Assembly (NCBI GenBank): GCA_963761975.1
Contig: CAVXIR010000007.1
Coordinates: forward strand, 806,001-870,000
Length of the DNA stretch: 64,000 nt
From: JAMQPK01 sp963761975
GTDB lineage: Bacteria; Acidobacteriota; Vicinamibacteria; Vicinamibacterales; JAMQPK01
Direction of reading: 5' to 3'
Shown here: positions 54,307 through 63,392 of the stretch, piece by piece
Position numbering within the stretch: position 1 is the first letter of the stretch
How the letters are laid out: each line of letters starts with the position of its first letter
The notes under the pieces: generated by a model
The model's input: only the letters and a program-made list of their open reading frames with translations
Told to the model about the DNA's origin: nothing
Databases searched by the model: none
Translations under genes and position numbers: made by a program

Positions 54307-55152
54307 ATGGCTGGGAAGGATTTCGAGGCGTTCAAGCACACGATCGAGACGCGGTTCATGGGTCATCCGGTCGTGACCGACAACGCTTATACCAAGTGGT
54401 TTTCACACGGCGAGATGCCGATCGACCACCTGCGGCGGTTCGCCGTTGAGTTTTCCGTCTTCTCGAATCAGTTTCTGCTCGCCGCGCTCAATCGCGTGAT
54501 CAACGCCGATACGCTGCAATCCGCCCGCGAATCGAAGGAAATACTGATGAACGAGCTGGGCGTCATCTACAACAGCAAGGCCGGCCATGCCCCACTGGCG
54601 GCAGAGGCCCGATCGAACAGTGATTCCGATAGCGAAGGTGATCCTGCTCTGGTTGCGACGGAAGGCACGGTCGACGGCGGCAAATTCCGCTTCCAGGCTG
54701 CCCACTTCGAGTGGCTGCTCCGATTCGGCCAGTCGCTAGGGCTCACATTCGACGATATGGGCAAACGCCGGAACGCCATTAAGAGCACTCTCCACTTCTG
54801 CGACGAACTATTCAGGCTCTACGGCAGTGACGACTACAACCGGGCGATGGGGGCCGCGTTCGCCGTCGAAAACTGGGCCGCCGCGGGATTCTGGAAAGAG
54901 CTGATCTCTGGGCTCGAACGGATGAAAGCCACGAAGGTGCCCGACATGCCGCTCGCGTTCTTCACCTGGCACGACAAGATCGAAGGGCAGCACAAGGAAC
55001 ACGTCTGGGACGAGCTGCGCGAGTGTTACGAGTCGTCAAAGTTCCGTGAGGAGCCGTTCATTACGGCCGGTGTGAAGATGCTGGACGGCGTCAAAGTATT
55101 CTGGGACGGCCTGGATGAGGAGCGGCGGAGGATGGGGAAGCACGCTGCATAG
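54307..55152 (+). CDS. Heme-oxygenase-like diiron protein in the tyrosine cluster
   Basis: A 281-residue all-helical protein. Start ATG 54307 has AAGGAGG 8 bases upstream. Conserved-type ligand positions of the iron-containing redox (HDO/PqqC-like) fold are visible: Glu in MNELGVIYNSKAGH (about 83) with His 94, His in FQAAHFEWLLRF (133), Glu in AVENWAAAGFW (188), and the HxxxExxH-like TWHDKIEGQHKEHVWDEL (222-233). An acidic Ser/Asp insert (about 103-112) is unusual. It lies 23 bp after hmgA and is clearly in that operon. The substrate is unknown; an oxygen-dependent step on a tyrosine-derived compound is an inference. Confidence 0.75.
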   Translation: MAGKDFEAFKHTIETRFMGHPVVTDNAYTKWFSHGEMPIDHLRRFAVEFSVFSNQFLLAALNRVINADTLQSARESKEILMNELGVIYNSKAGHAPLAAEARSNSDSDSEGDPALVATEGTVDGGKFRFQAAHFEWLLRFGQSLGLTFDDMGKRRNAIKSTLHFCDELFRLYGSDDYNRAMGAAFAVENWAAAGFWKELISGLERMKATKVPDMPLAFFTWHDKIEGQHKEHVWDELRECYESSKFREEPFITAGVKMLDGVKVFWDGLDEERRRMGKHAA

Positions 55153-55183
55153 GTAACGTCGAACAGATTTGCTCTTCGGTAGC

Positions 55184-55201
55184 GCAGGGCTTTAGCCCTG
55201 C
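55184..55201. repeat. REP-like palindrome GCAGGGCTTTAGCCCTGC
   Basis: A perfect 18-bp palindrome 31 bp after the stop of the diiron gene. The core CAGGGCTTTAGCCCTG recurs inside the coding region at 56668-56683. Confidence 0.8.
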
Positions 55202-55217
55202 CCCGCCGATCCGATTA

Positions 55218-55251
55218 GAATTCCAGCTTGAGCGCGCGCGGGCTGGAATTC
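55218..55251. repeat. Inverted repeat over the start of the membrane-protein gene
   Basis: GAATTCCAGC (55218-55227) and GCTGGAATTC (55242-55251) flank a GCGCGCGCG-rich loop. The only upstream in-frame start, TTG 55228, lies in that loop, so the start codon may be recruited from the repeat. Confidence 0.7.
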
Positions 55252-57222
55252 GTTAGAACGCATGTCGCACCTCTAACGCTGCTGGCGGCCATGTCCATTG
55301 TCTGGACGTGGCCGCTTGCCCGGCATTTCAGCGATCACATTCCGGGCCTTCCGGGCGACAATTACAGCTTCCTCTGGAATCTCTGGTGGATGCGCAAGGC
55401 GCTGAGTGCGCCCGAGCTCGATTTCTTCCAGTCTCGGTATCTCTTCAGCCCGTTCGGCGTCGATCTCATCAACCATCCGCATACGGCGCTTCAGGGCTAT
55501 ATCGCCGCAACGGCGCTCGGCGGGCTGTCTGTTGTCAAGGCGGAGAATGTCTATATCGTCGTATCGGTGTTTTTGAATGCGGCGTGCGCGTACGCGCTCG
55601 CGTTCGACATCGTCCGCGATCAACGGTTGGGACTGCTGACGGGCATCGCCTTCGGAGGATCGCCGTACATCGCGGCGCAACTGCTCGGGCATTTCGACCT
55701 GCTGACGGCGTGGGTCATCCCACTCTTCGCGCTCTTTCTTTACAGGGCGCTGAAAACCGGCCGTGTTGCGCCGGCGATCGGCTGCGGTGTCTGCATCGCG
55801 ATTACGGCCTACGCGGCGTACTACCACGTGGTGTATCTCGCAGTCTTTGGATTGGCGTACGCGATAGCGTCGTTCCAGCTTGTTCGCACTGCGATCGCGC
55901 AGAGACGTCAGAAGCCGGCGCTGTTTACCGCTCGCCTGATTCTCACCGGTCTCATGGCCCTCGACGTGTTCTGGATTGCAATCGTTGCGGTAACCGGCGG
56001 GACGACTTTCAGCATCGGCAGCGTCGAGATTTCGGCTCGCGGCGTTCAGAATCCACTCTTCGCGTTGTGGGTGCTGGCGCTCATCTGGCTGCTCACAAAG
56101 TGGCGCCTCAGCGTTCGCGTCAATCGTCCGTCCGGCGAGGTGTTCTGGCGTGGGGCCCAGGCACTGATGATTACGGTTGCCACGTTTGCTGTCGTGTGTC
56201 TGCCGCTCATCATCCAGGCAGTGCGGCTGGCGATGAGTGGTCGCTACGTCAGTCAGACGTACTTCTGGCGCAGCGCACCGCGCGGCGTCGATGCGATGGC
56301 GCCGATCATCGGCAACCCGTTCCACCCACTGTATGGCGGCGCGACGAGCGGGTTGTACCAGCAGCTCGGACTCGATCGCATCGAGGCCGTCGGCTGGATC
56401 GGCATCATTCCGGTCGTCGTGTTGTTGATGGGGAGAGGGAAGTGGAGCGACAGCGAAGAAGCGCGGCGCTGGAAAGTTGTGTTGGGGGTGTTTGCGCTGT
56501 GGGCCCTCGGACCGTTTCTGACGATCGCGGGGGTTGACGCCGGTCTGCCGTTACCCCAAGCGCTGGCGCGTTTCGTGCCGCTCGTGGAAAACGCCCGAAT
56601 GCCAGGCCGCGCGATGGTGTGCGTGTACCTGGCGTTGGGCGTGTTGATGGCGTTGCGGTTGGGAGCCCAGGGCTTTAGCCCTGGCTACGTCTGGGCGCTC
56701 ATTGTGCTTCTCGCCCTCGACTATCTTCACGCACCCATTCCGTTGACCACTCTCGATCGGCCGGCCGTTTACGAGCAACTGGCAGGCATTCAGGATGGCG
56801 GTGCGGTCATCGAGGTTCCTTTCGGTATTGGTGACGGTCTTTCGACCGGCCGGGGAGATCAGGAGCGCCGCCTTCTGTACCACGCAACGATTCACGGCCA
56901 TCCCGTCGTCGGCGGCTACATCGGTCGGATGCCTCCGAATGTCGCTCAGGCGTATGAGGCGATGCCCGTCATCGGGAATCTGTTGCGGCTGTCGAGCGCA
57001 GAGGAAGCCGTTGACGAGGATGCGCCGGCCAGGCTGCCATTCCGGTATCTCGTGCTCGATACTGAAAAGGCGTCGGCTCCGCTGCTCGATTACGTGCGTC
57101 AGACGCTCGACATGGATCTCATCACGTCGAGCCAGGGCAAGCAGCTGTATGCCGTTCAGGGCGCGCGCCCGCCGAGCCTGAGGGCCCGGTTGGGAATCAG
57201 TGCCGCTAGAGTGTCGCGATGA
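55228..57222 (+). CDS. Polytopic membrane protein, GT-C glycosyltransferase-like
   Basis: A 664-residue protein with about eleven hydrophobic helices and a C-terminal non-membrane part (from about 510). The opening SIVWTWPLARHFSDHIPGLP, GDNYSFLWNLWWM has the acidic-residue loop after helix 1 seen in GT-C type transferases and related proteins. The substrate cannot be told. The start is doubtful: TTG 55228 sits in an inverted repeat, and the next ATG (55291) would cut helix 1. A REP-like palindrome is present in the coding sequence at 56667-56684. The 3' end overlaps the convergent PepSY gene by 17 bp. Confidence 0.7.
   Translation: MSARGLEFVRTHVAPLTLLAAMSIVWTWPLARHFSDHIPGLPGDNYSFLWNLWWMRKALSAPELDFFQSRYLFSPFGVDLINHPHTALQGYIAATALGGLSVVKAENVYIVVSVFLNAACAYALAFDIVRDQRLGLLTGIAFGGSPYIAAQLLGHFDLLTAWVIPLFALFLYRALKTGRVAPAIGCGVCIAITAYAAYYHVVYLAVFGLAYAIASFQLVRTAIAQRRQKPALFTARLILTGLMALDVFWIAIVAVTGGTTFSIGSVEISARGVQNPLFALWVLALIWLLTKWRLSVRVNRPSGEVFWRGAQALMITVATFAVVCLPLIIQAVRLAMSGRYVSQTYFWRSAPRGVDAMAPIIGNPFHPLYGGATSGLYQQLGLDRIEAVGWIGIIPVVVLLMGRGKWSDSEEARRWKVVLGVFALWALGPFLTIAGVDAGLPLPQALARFVPLVENARMPGRAMVCVYLALGVLMALRLGAQGFSPGYVWALIVLLALDYLHAPIPLTTLDRPAVYEQLAGIQDGGAVIEVPFGIGDGLSTGRGDQERRLLYHATIHGHPVVGGYIGRMPPNVAQAYEAMPVIGNLLRLSSAEEAVDEDAPARLPFRYLVLDTEKASAPLLDYVRQTLDMDLITSSQGKQLYAVQGARPPSLRARLGISAARVSR
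56667..56684. repeat. REP-like palindrome within a coding region
   Basis: CCAGGGCTTTAGCCCTGG shares a 16-base core with 55184-55201 and encodes the loop segment AQGFSPG between two helices of the membrane protein. Confidence 0.75.
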
Positions 57223-57787
57223 TCACGGCGAAGCAGACCGCTCCCGATCCAAGCGCAAACCATCCCCATCGCCGTGCCGATGGCAGGTTCCACCACATGT
57301 AAACGCCGGTGGCAATCCACAGGATGAGGCCCACCGAGACGACATCGACAAACAGCGCCCAGACCGAGTCCCAGAAGCCATCCATGTCGTATCCGCCGCG
57401 AAAGTGCATGCCCGTGATGAACTGCCGCGTTGAAAATTTTCGGTGCTCGACCGTGAGCTTGCTTCGATCGGCGTGGTAGACGATCCGGACCGGCGTAAGA
57501 AAGTCCGGATGGTTCACGTTGACCTGACGCGGATTCGCGCGGTTCACGAAATAGCCCCCGCCTATGCCGGCCGTGTTCATCATCTCACGGCCAATTGGGC
57601 GCAGATTTTCTCCCGCCGGCGGAATGTCGGCATTGAACGGATGTTCCGCGACTTGTGTCCATGTCAGCGGGTCGGCCGACATGACGTGATTCAGCGGGAT
57701 GGAGCTGACGCCGAACATGATCACCCAGGGCAGCAGGAACAGTCCCATATACAAGTGGGTGCGGCGGACGAAGTGGAGAAACGTCAT
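57206..57787 (-). CDS. PepSY-type membrane protein (second of a pair)
   Basis: A 193-residue protein with an N-terminal helix (VRRTHLYMGLFLLPWVIMFG), a periplasmic PepSY-like part (about 35-130, RIVYHADRSKLTVEHRKFST) and two or three helices ending in VYMWWNLPSARRWGWFALGS. Start 57787 overlaps the upstream paralogue's stop (ATGA, 57784-57787); a frame from 57880 is inside that gene. PepSY-TM proteins often work in iron or heme uptake, but nothing adjacent confirms this. The first gene of the pair has the same opening, RRTHMYLALFLTPWMF. Confidence 0.8.
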   Translation of the reverse strand: MTFLHFVRRTHLYMGLFLLPWVIMFGVSSIPLNHVMSADPLTWTQVAEHPFNADIPPAGENLRPIGREMMNTAGIGGGYFVNRANPRQVNVNHPDFLTPVRIVYHADRSKLTVEHRKFSTRQFITGMHFRGGYDMDGFWDSVWALFVDVVSVGLILWIATGVYMWWNLPSARRWGWFALGSGAVCFAVIIATL

Positions 57788-58359
57788 ATGGTCAGGATGA
57801 AGAGGCTGAAAATTCCGAGGCCGGTGGCGACACTTGCGACGCCCCACCATCGCGTCGCCCGCATTTCCCACCACATCCATAAACCGGACAGCGCCCAGAA
57901 CACCATCGCGACGATCACGGCATCAACGCTGATGGCCATCGCGATATCAGCCGCATACGGCTGCTGATATCCGCGCCGGCGGTGGAAGCGATTCAGAAAG
58001 CCGCTCGTCTCGAGATCCACGCGCTCGACCACGACGCGGCGATCCTGTGGCGAATAGATGATGCGCCGAGGCGACAGCATCCCCTGCCGGTTGATGGTCA
58101 AGCGGCCGTCGGGGGCAGGCCCCTGAACACCGAAGGCGCCGTCGAGATTCAGGTCCGACAAGATCTGCTGCGCGATTTCGCGCGGCGGCGTGCCGGGTTC
58201 GAACGCATTCGGGTAGGTCGCGTCGTGCTCCTTCACGAACACCGTGGGGCGCGGCATCCGATGGTTCATCGCGATGGTGCTCGTCGCGTACACGAACATC
58301 CACGGCGTGAGGAACAGCGCGAGATACATGTGGGTCCGGCGGACGATCTTGGAAAACAT
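57784..58359 (-). CDS. PepSY-type membrane protein (first of a pair)
   Basis: A 191-residue protein similar in plan to the gene after it: helix 1 at about 10-32 (MYLALFLTPWMFVYATSTIA), a periplasmic part with PAPDGRLTINRQGMLSPRRI and DRRVVVERVDLETSG, then two or three helices with SGLWMWWEMRATRWWG. The shared order RRTHxY, IxMNHxMPRP/PLNHVMSAD and WMWWE/YMWWN shows an old tandem duplication. The pair is translationally coupled. Confidence 0.8.
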   Translation of the reverse strand: MFSKIVRRTHMYLALFLTPWMFVYATSTIAMNHRMPRPTVFVKEHDATYPNAFEPGTPPREIAQQILSDLNLDGAFGVQGPAPDGRLTINRQGMLSPRRIIYSPQDRRVVVERVDLETSGFLNRFHRRRGYQQPYAADIAMAISVDAVIVAMVFWALSGLWMWWEMRATRWWGVASVATGLGIFSLFILTI

Positions 58360-58405
58360 ACCGCTCCTTGTACCACAGAGCCCTCCCTTGACTGCGAACG
58401 TACCG

Positions 58406-60977
58406 CTAGTTTTCCTCGAAACGTGGCGGCAGGGGCGACAGATAGCCCGTCAGCACCATCAACAGACCGACACAGACAAACGACACGATTCGCGCGACGG
58501 TCCCCACATCGTCCAGATCGACGGCGAAGAGCTTTGAGACCACGGCCGAGAGCAGCAGCGCTCCGGCGTACCATGCCTGGCGCTGTTGCCGACGCCTGGC
58601 AATGACCATCAGCACGACCGCGCTGATCGTCCAGACGATCGAGACGGCCGCCTGGTAGAACGAAGAAGTCCACAAGTCGAGCCAATCGAACTCGACGCCT
58701 GCGTGAAAGTGCGTCGCCCGCGCGATTATCCCGTTCAACACGACGAAACCAAGCATCGAGGCGACAGCTCCCCGCATCTTCGAATCGATGCGAGTCTCCG
58801 TTGCGTAGAGCCATTGCGACATGATTCCCAGCACCAGGCATTGCATAGCCTCTAGTGGGTTGAAGAACGGCACGTAGGTCAATGGCGCAGGGTCGCCCTG
58901 AGTAACGCTCGTAAACAGCAGCCACAGGCCTGCTGCCGCCGCGAGAGGAACGGTAGCCGCGCGATACGCTTCGACAAATTGCGAGGACCGTCGCAGGAAT
59001 TCGCCGCGGCGAACGACACCAGCGGCGGCAATCACGCCACAGGAAACAGCGACCCATGCCACGTGCCGCCACGTATCGGTGGCACGCGAAATGTGTCCCG
59101 CAAGCCACGCGAGCTCCCACGACGCGAGAAACACGACGAGCAGCAGCATGCCCTGGTGCAGACGCACGTTGACCGATTCTGGCCAGTCGGATGACAAACG
59201 TCGGTGAATCCAGTAGTGAGCGGCAATCGCGCAGACCCAGGCGACGCTGCCGAGCCGATATAGCGGATGGGCATAGCTGAGGAACGTCTGTAGCGCGGTG
59301 AACGACATGACCGGGAAGAGCAGAAGGACAGGAAAGCTGAGATGTCGCCACGAGAGGGTGTCGCGAAGGAGAGCCAGCATTGCAGCAGTGGCCGTCGCAA
59401 ACATCAGGAACGCGTGCGGCTGATGCGTTGCGGCGACATGCACTGAAATCTCGCGGCTCCCCGCTGCAAACCACCACAACAGGCTCCAGGCGAGCAATGC
59501 CACCGATGGTCCGTTTGCCGCCGGGATCGCCGTTAGATGACGTTGCAGGTGAAGGCCGCTGAAGAACGCGGATCCGCTTATCATCAGCGCGCCGAGGCAG
59601 AAGGTGTTTGCGAGCGGCACTTCGATACCTTGCGGTGGGGCTGAAAACAGCGCGAGCCCCGCGGCGGCCTGCAAGAAGACTCCTGCACTCGAGGTGCGTG
59701 GTTGCTGCTGCCGCACGCCAAGCCAGACGAGTCCCGCACCTTCGATGGCCCAGGCGGCCGCCGTCCAGCGTCCGTCGAACGCGAGAGGAATCGCGAGGGT
59801 GCCGAATCCGACACCCAGCGCAAAAAGCGCCTCGACGAGCGTGCGCGGAAACTCGGCGACGCGTCGCAGCAGCGCGGAAGCCAACACGCCATAGAAGATT
59901 GCCGCTCCCAGTGCGCTGAACGCCAGCCCGTACTCGAAATCGCGCACTAATTGCGCCTGCAGGCCGAACGCGACAATCGGCACGCCGAAGACGAGCGGCC
60001 CGTCGACAGGCGACGGCCGATCATTTGGCATCCCGCGCGCAAACAACACGGGCACGATGACGTAGAACACGAAAAACGCAACAAGGAAGGGCTCGGTGCT
60101 GGCGAAATGTGTTGCAGTGTAGTACCGGGCGCCCCACGCCGCACTCACGAGGAAGGTGCACACGAAGCCCAGTCGATTCAGCAGTTGCCACCGCCGAAAC
60201 CACGCAATGGCAAGAATGCCCGCATCGAGCACCGCGTAGTACGAAAACAGAGCAACGTGATTATCGCCGTGTGACACGAGGACGGGAGCGATAAAACCGG
60301 CAAGACTCGCCAAGACGGCCAGTGATTGCGAGTCCTGCAGCACTGCGAATGCGCTCGCCAGCACGACCAACGCGACCATCAGTGCGAGTCCTGTCCCCGC
60401 GCCAAGCACGGCGTACAAATTCACCGCAGCGAACACCGTCATGTACACGATGCCGATGCCGCCACCCTGCAGCACCAGTCCGTAGTCGCGTCGAGACTCT
60501 CGCAAACGCCAGCCGATCGCCGACAATGCCAGACCGCAGATGGCGGCCATCGTCAGACGCATTTCGACCGGCAGCCATCCGCGATCGATGACGTAGTTCA
60601 AGAAGAACGCGACGCCGCACAGCAGGACGACAATGCCGACACGCACCACTGGATTCGTGCCGAGGACCCACTGAAAGAAATGGGGCTCGGCTCGTGCGCC
60701 TTCTGATGCCGATTTTTCCGGGAACCACGGCACCGGCGCTGGTGCCGCTATAGGCGGTTGGACAGGCTTCGGCTCTGGTGCCTTCGGCGGATCCGGCCGG
60801 TACAGAAGCTACCGGATGTTCGATCGGTTCAACCAAATCCTGCCTTGCCCTGGACGAACGCCGTTCGAGATTCTCCAGCCGCGCCGACAATTGCTCCAGG
60901 TCGGACCGCGTGTCCCTGACGCGGCCCCACAGAACGACCACGACGATGCCAATTATGAGAATCAGCAGACCGTCCAC
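58406..60977 (-). pseudogene. DUF2339 polytopic membrane protein, frameshifted after its N-terminal coil
   Basis: The 5' part from ATG 60977 gives a membrane helix (LLILIIGIVVVVLWGRVRD) and coiled coil (LEQLSARLENLERRSSRARQ). Around 60775-60830 the frame changes, and a proline-rich linker (PKPVQPPIAAPAPVPWFPEK) leads into the conserved DUF2339 body, FFQWVLGTNPVVRVGIVVLL, with more than twenty helices to 58406. Together about 856 residues, the family's normal size. Translation from 60733 alone would give the membrane body without the coil. The function is unknown. Confidence 0.75.
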
Positions 60978-61084
60978 ATTGCACCTCAGGCATCAGGTTA
61001 CGCGAGCCGCGGGTCGGTGTCCTGATGGCCAGGTGAGAAACGCTCAGAAGATGTGAGGGGCGTAAATCGTTGCTGGATAATGGC

Positions 61085-62986
61085 TTACGTCGCCCGATCC
61101 GCCAGCCCGTGTAGCACCGACGCAAAGCCGGCTTGATGGGTCAGCGGCCGGAGGAGTGGCTCGACCGGCAGCGTCCAGGCGGCAAACCCCGGCGGGGCGT
61201 CGGCGAGCAGATTATCAAGACGCCCTATGGCCTCTTGCGGGCGATCCCTCTCGACCAGCAGCGCGGCGCCGACGATCGCCGAATAGTAAGGGCGCCTGCG
61301 AGCGAGGGTCGATAACGTCTCGTCGACGCGGACGAGTTCCGCATTGGCCGCACTCGACGCGCCTGCAAGGCGCAGGGCTCGCGCCATCGCGATGCGGGTC
61401 GGCGCATGATCTGAGTAGACGTCCAACGCACGCTTGAAACTCGCGATTGCCTTATCTGGGTAGCCGAGATGAAGCTGTGCCAGGCCGCACCCGTGATAGG
61501 CGTGGATTCTGTACTCACGTCCGTACAGCAACCGTTCAGGATCGGTGAGTGCGACCTCTCGATCGAACTCGTCAACGGCGCCCGATGCGTCGCCTCGCGC
61601 AAGCCGAACGAGCCCAAGCAACCAATGCAGGCCCAGGGCGGGGAAGCGCGTGTGGTGCTCGACCTGGCGCGTCTGCACCGCGATGCCCTCGCGAAGTACT
61701 GTTTCTGCGCGAGTCAGATGGTTGCGTGCGACGTGCACCATCGCCACGCCGAAGTGGGTGAAGGCGAACTCCGGATACAGCGCCGCCGTGCGCGCGGCCG
61801 CGTCGAGCCTCGCGTTGCCCCACGAGGCGTGACTCAGACGGAACAGGTGCCGCCAGTTCGACGGCTCGAGTGCGACCGCGCGTTGAGCGGCGGCCCGTGC
61901 CTCGGCGGGTTGCCACGCGCTCACCAGAGGCAACACGAGCGACGCATGCGCTTCGGCCAGCCCCTCGTCGAGCTCGATCGCATGGCGCGCGTGCGCGATG
62001 GCCCGCTCGAGCAGATCGCGCGCTGGCTCGTTGCCAAACCTGGTGGTTTCGTAAAGAGCGAACTCGGCGCTCGAGAGCCCGGTGTAGGCGAGGGCATAAC
62101 GCGGATCGAGCGACACCGCGCGCTCGAAATCGGCTCTCGCTGGATTCAGCTCGCGCATGTCGAGGCTCTCGAGGCGCAGCCATCCCTCCATGAACGCGCG
62201 GTAGGCCGCAAGGTTCGCGGTTTCGCGCGCGCCCAGCCCGCTACGTGTCGGACCGGATGGGAACCCGAGTCCCTTTGACAAGGCCACCACGATTTGATCC
62301 TGGAGGTCGAAGATCCGTTCGATCGGGCCATCGACCTTCGCGTCGGCGAGTGCTTCGTCTGCACTGACGTCGACGACCCGTGCCACGATGCGAATCGAGT
62401 CGCCGTGGCGCTGGAAGCTGCCGGCCACAATCCGGCGTACAGCGAGCGCTGCCGCGATCTGTTGCGACGATCCATCCGTACGGCGTGCGGCCTCGATCAC
62501 CCTCCAGCGTTCGACCACCTTGAACCGTCCAAGCGCGCGCAGGTCGGCAGTGACCGTTTCTGCGATGCCGATGGCGAGCCACGCGAAATCCTGCTCGCCG
62601 GTCACGTTGGCAAAATCGACGACCGCGATGGTGTCGTGGGTGCTGTCGTTTTTCTGCGTGGGCGTGTCGTCTATCTCGACGCCCGCGATGAAACGATATC
62701 CGCGCCTCGCGATCGTCTTGATGAACCGCGGCGAGCCGGCCTCGTCGCCGAGCGCCTGGCGTAGCTCCGAGATGGCCTGCGTCAACGCATTTTCGGTGAC
62801 GTTTGCGCCGGGCCACAGCGCATCGAGCAGTTCTTCTTTCGCCACGACTTTCGCGGGACGATCGATGAGGTAGAGCAAAAGGTCGAGCAGCTTCGGCGTG
62901 AGCGTGACGGGACGGCCGTCACGCGTCACGACATAGGCGGTGCGATCGACCACGAATGGGCCGAATCGGCAGACGTTGCGATTCAT
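61085..62986 (-). CDS. Soluble winged-helix regulator with TolB-like and TPR domains
   Basis: A 633-residue protein. The winged helix is at about 5-100 (LLDLLLYLIDRPAKVVAKEE, RFIKTIARRGYRFIAGVEID). A TolB-like alpha/beta region is at about 115-235 (DTIAVVDFANVTGEQDFAWL). TPR units run from about 255 to 620. Unlike the 19687 regulator no transmembrane helix separates the DNA-binding and TPR parts, so it is probably cytoplasmic. Start 62986 overlaps the stop of the 100-residue gene (ATGA, 62983-62986); an in-frame ATG at 63016 lies inside that gene. Confidence 0.85.
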   Translation of the reverse strand: MNRNVCRFGPFVVDRTAYVVTRDGRPVTLTPKLLDLLLYLIDRPAKVVAKEELLDALWPGANVTENALTQAISELRQALGDEAGSPRFIKTIARRGYRFIAGVEIDDTPTQKNDSTHDTIAVVDFANVTGEQDFAWLAIGIAETVTADLRALGRFKVVERWRVIEAARRTDGSSQQIAAALAVRRIVAGSFQRHGDSIRIVARVVDVSADEALADAKVDGPIERIFDLQDQIVVALSKGLGFPSGPTRSGLGARETANLAAYRAFMEGWLRLESLDMRELNPARADFERAVSLDPRYALAYTGLSSAEFALYETTRFGNEPARDLLERAIAHARHAIELDEGLAEAHASLVLPLVSAWQPAEARAAAQRAVALEPSNWRHLFRLSHASWGNARLDAAARTAALYPEFAFTHFGVAMVHVARNHLTRAETVLREGIAVQTRQVEHHTRFPALGLHWLLGLVRLARGDASGAVDEFDREVALTDPERLLYGREYRIHAYHGCGLAQLHLGYPDKAIASFKRALDVYSDHAPTRIAMARALRLAGASSAANAELVRVDETLSTLARRRPYYSAIVGAALLVERDRPQEAIGRLDNLLADAPPGFAAWTLPVEPLLRPLTHQAGFASVLHGLADRAT

Positions 62987-63285
62987 CGGGAACGGCCGCG
63001 AAGCCGGTTGAGCCACTCGGTCACGTCGAAGTACAAGCGGCGGGCGCCGCCGTCGTTCAGCTCGACTTCGTACAAGTCGTAGGTCTTGCCGTCGATCTGG
63101 AGCAGTTCCTGTCGCGTCAACTTCCAGCTCGTTCCACGCTCACCGAACCATTTGTCCAGAAGCATCTGCTCCGCACCCGCCGCACCGAGCCCACGGGGTG
63201 TTTTCTTGATGACGATGGCGGTCTGCGGGGAGTCGCCTGGACCGCCAGTGACGACGAGCGTCCCTTCGTTGATGGAAAGATCCAT
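62983..63285 (-). CDS. Small hypothetical protein coupled to the winged-helix/TPR regulator
   Basis: A 100-residue soluble protein, MDLSINEGTLVVTGGPGDSP at the start and YDLYEVELNDGGARRLYFDV, TEWLNRLRGRSR at the end. It looks like a small beta barrel or plug followed by an amphipathic helix. No family is recognised. Its stop overlaps the start of the regulator, so a role in controlling or sensing for that regulator is plausible (inference). Confidence 0.65.
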   Translation of the reverse strand: MDLSINEGTLVVTGGPGDSPQTAIVIKKTPRGLGAAGAEQMLLDKWFGERGTSWKLTRQELLQIDGKTYDLYEVELNDGGARRLYFDVTEWLNRLRGRSR

Positions 63286-63286
63286 T

Positions 63287-63350
63287 AAACGTTAACCGTT
63301 TACCGTTTTTCACGGCTACCAGCTACCAGCTACCAGCTACAGGCTACCGC
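63287..63350. repeat. Two adjoining 7-bp word arrays (GTTWACC and CTACCAG)
   Basis: From 63291 GTTAACC, GTTTACC and GTTTTT follow each other. From 63316 CTACCAG occurs three times, then CTACAGG and CTACCGC. The arrays fill the space between the small gene start (63285) and the PadR promoter (63353). Confidence 0.8.
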
Positions 63351-63352
63351 CC

Positions 63353-63392
63353 TTGACTACATCGTGACGCGAGGTATAGCATTGCGAGGTAT
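63353..63392 (+). promoter_or_regulatory. Promoter and direct repeats before the third PadR gene
   Basis: TTGACT (63353-63358), 16 bp, then TATAGC (63375-63380); the ATG at 63391 is only 10 bases further on. GCGAGGTAT occurs at 63369-63377 and 63384-63392, 15 bp apart, over the -10 and the start codon, a candidate PadR site. GAGG abuts the ATG too closely for a normal ribosome-binding site. Confidence 0.5.

Noticed and set aside
58266..59477. 403-residue minus frame beside DUF2339
   Set aside because: It is a shadow in another frame of the DUF2339 gene with arginine/serine-rich composition.
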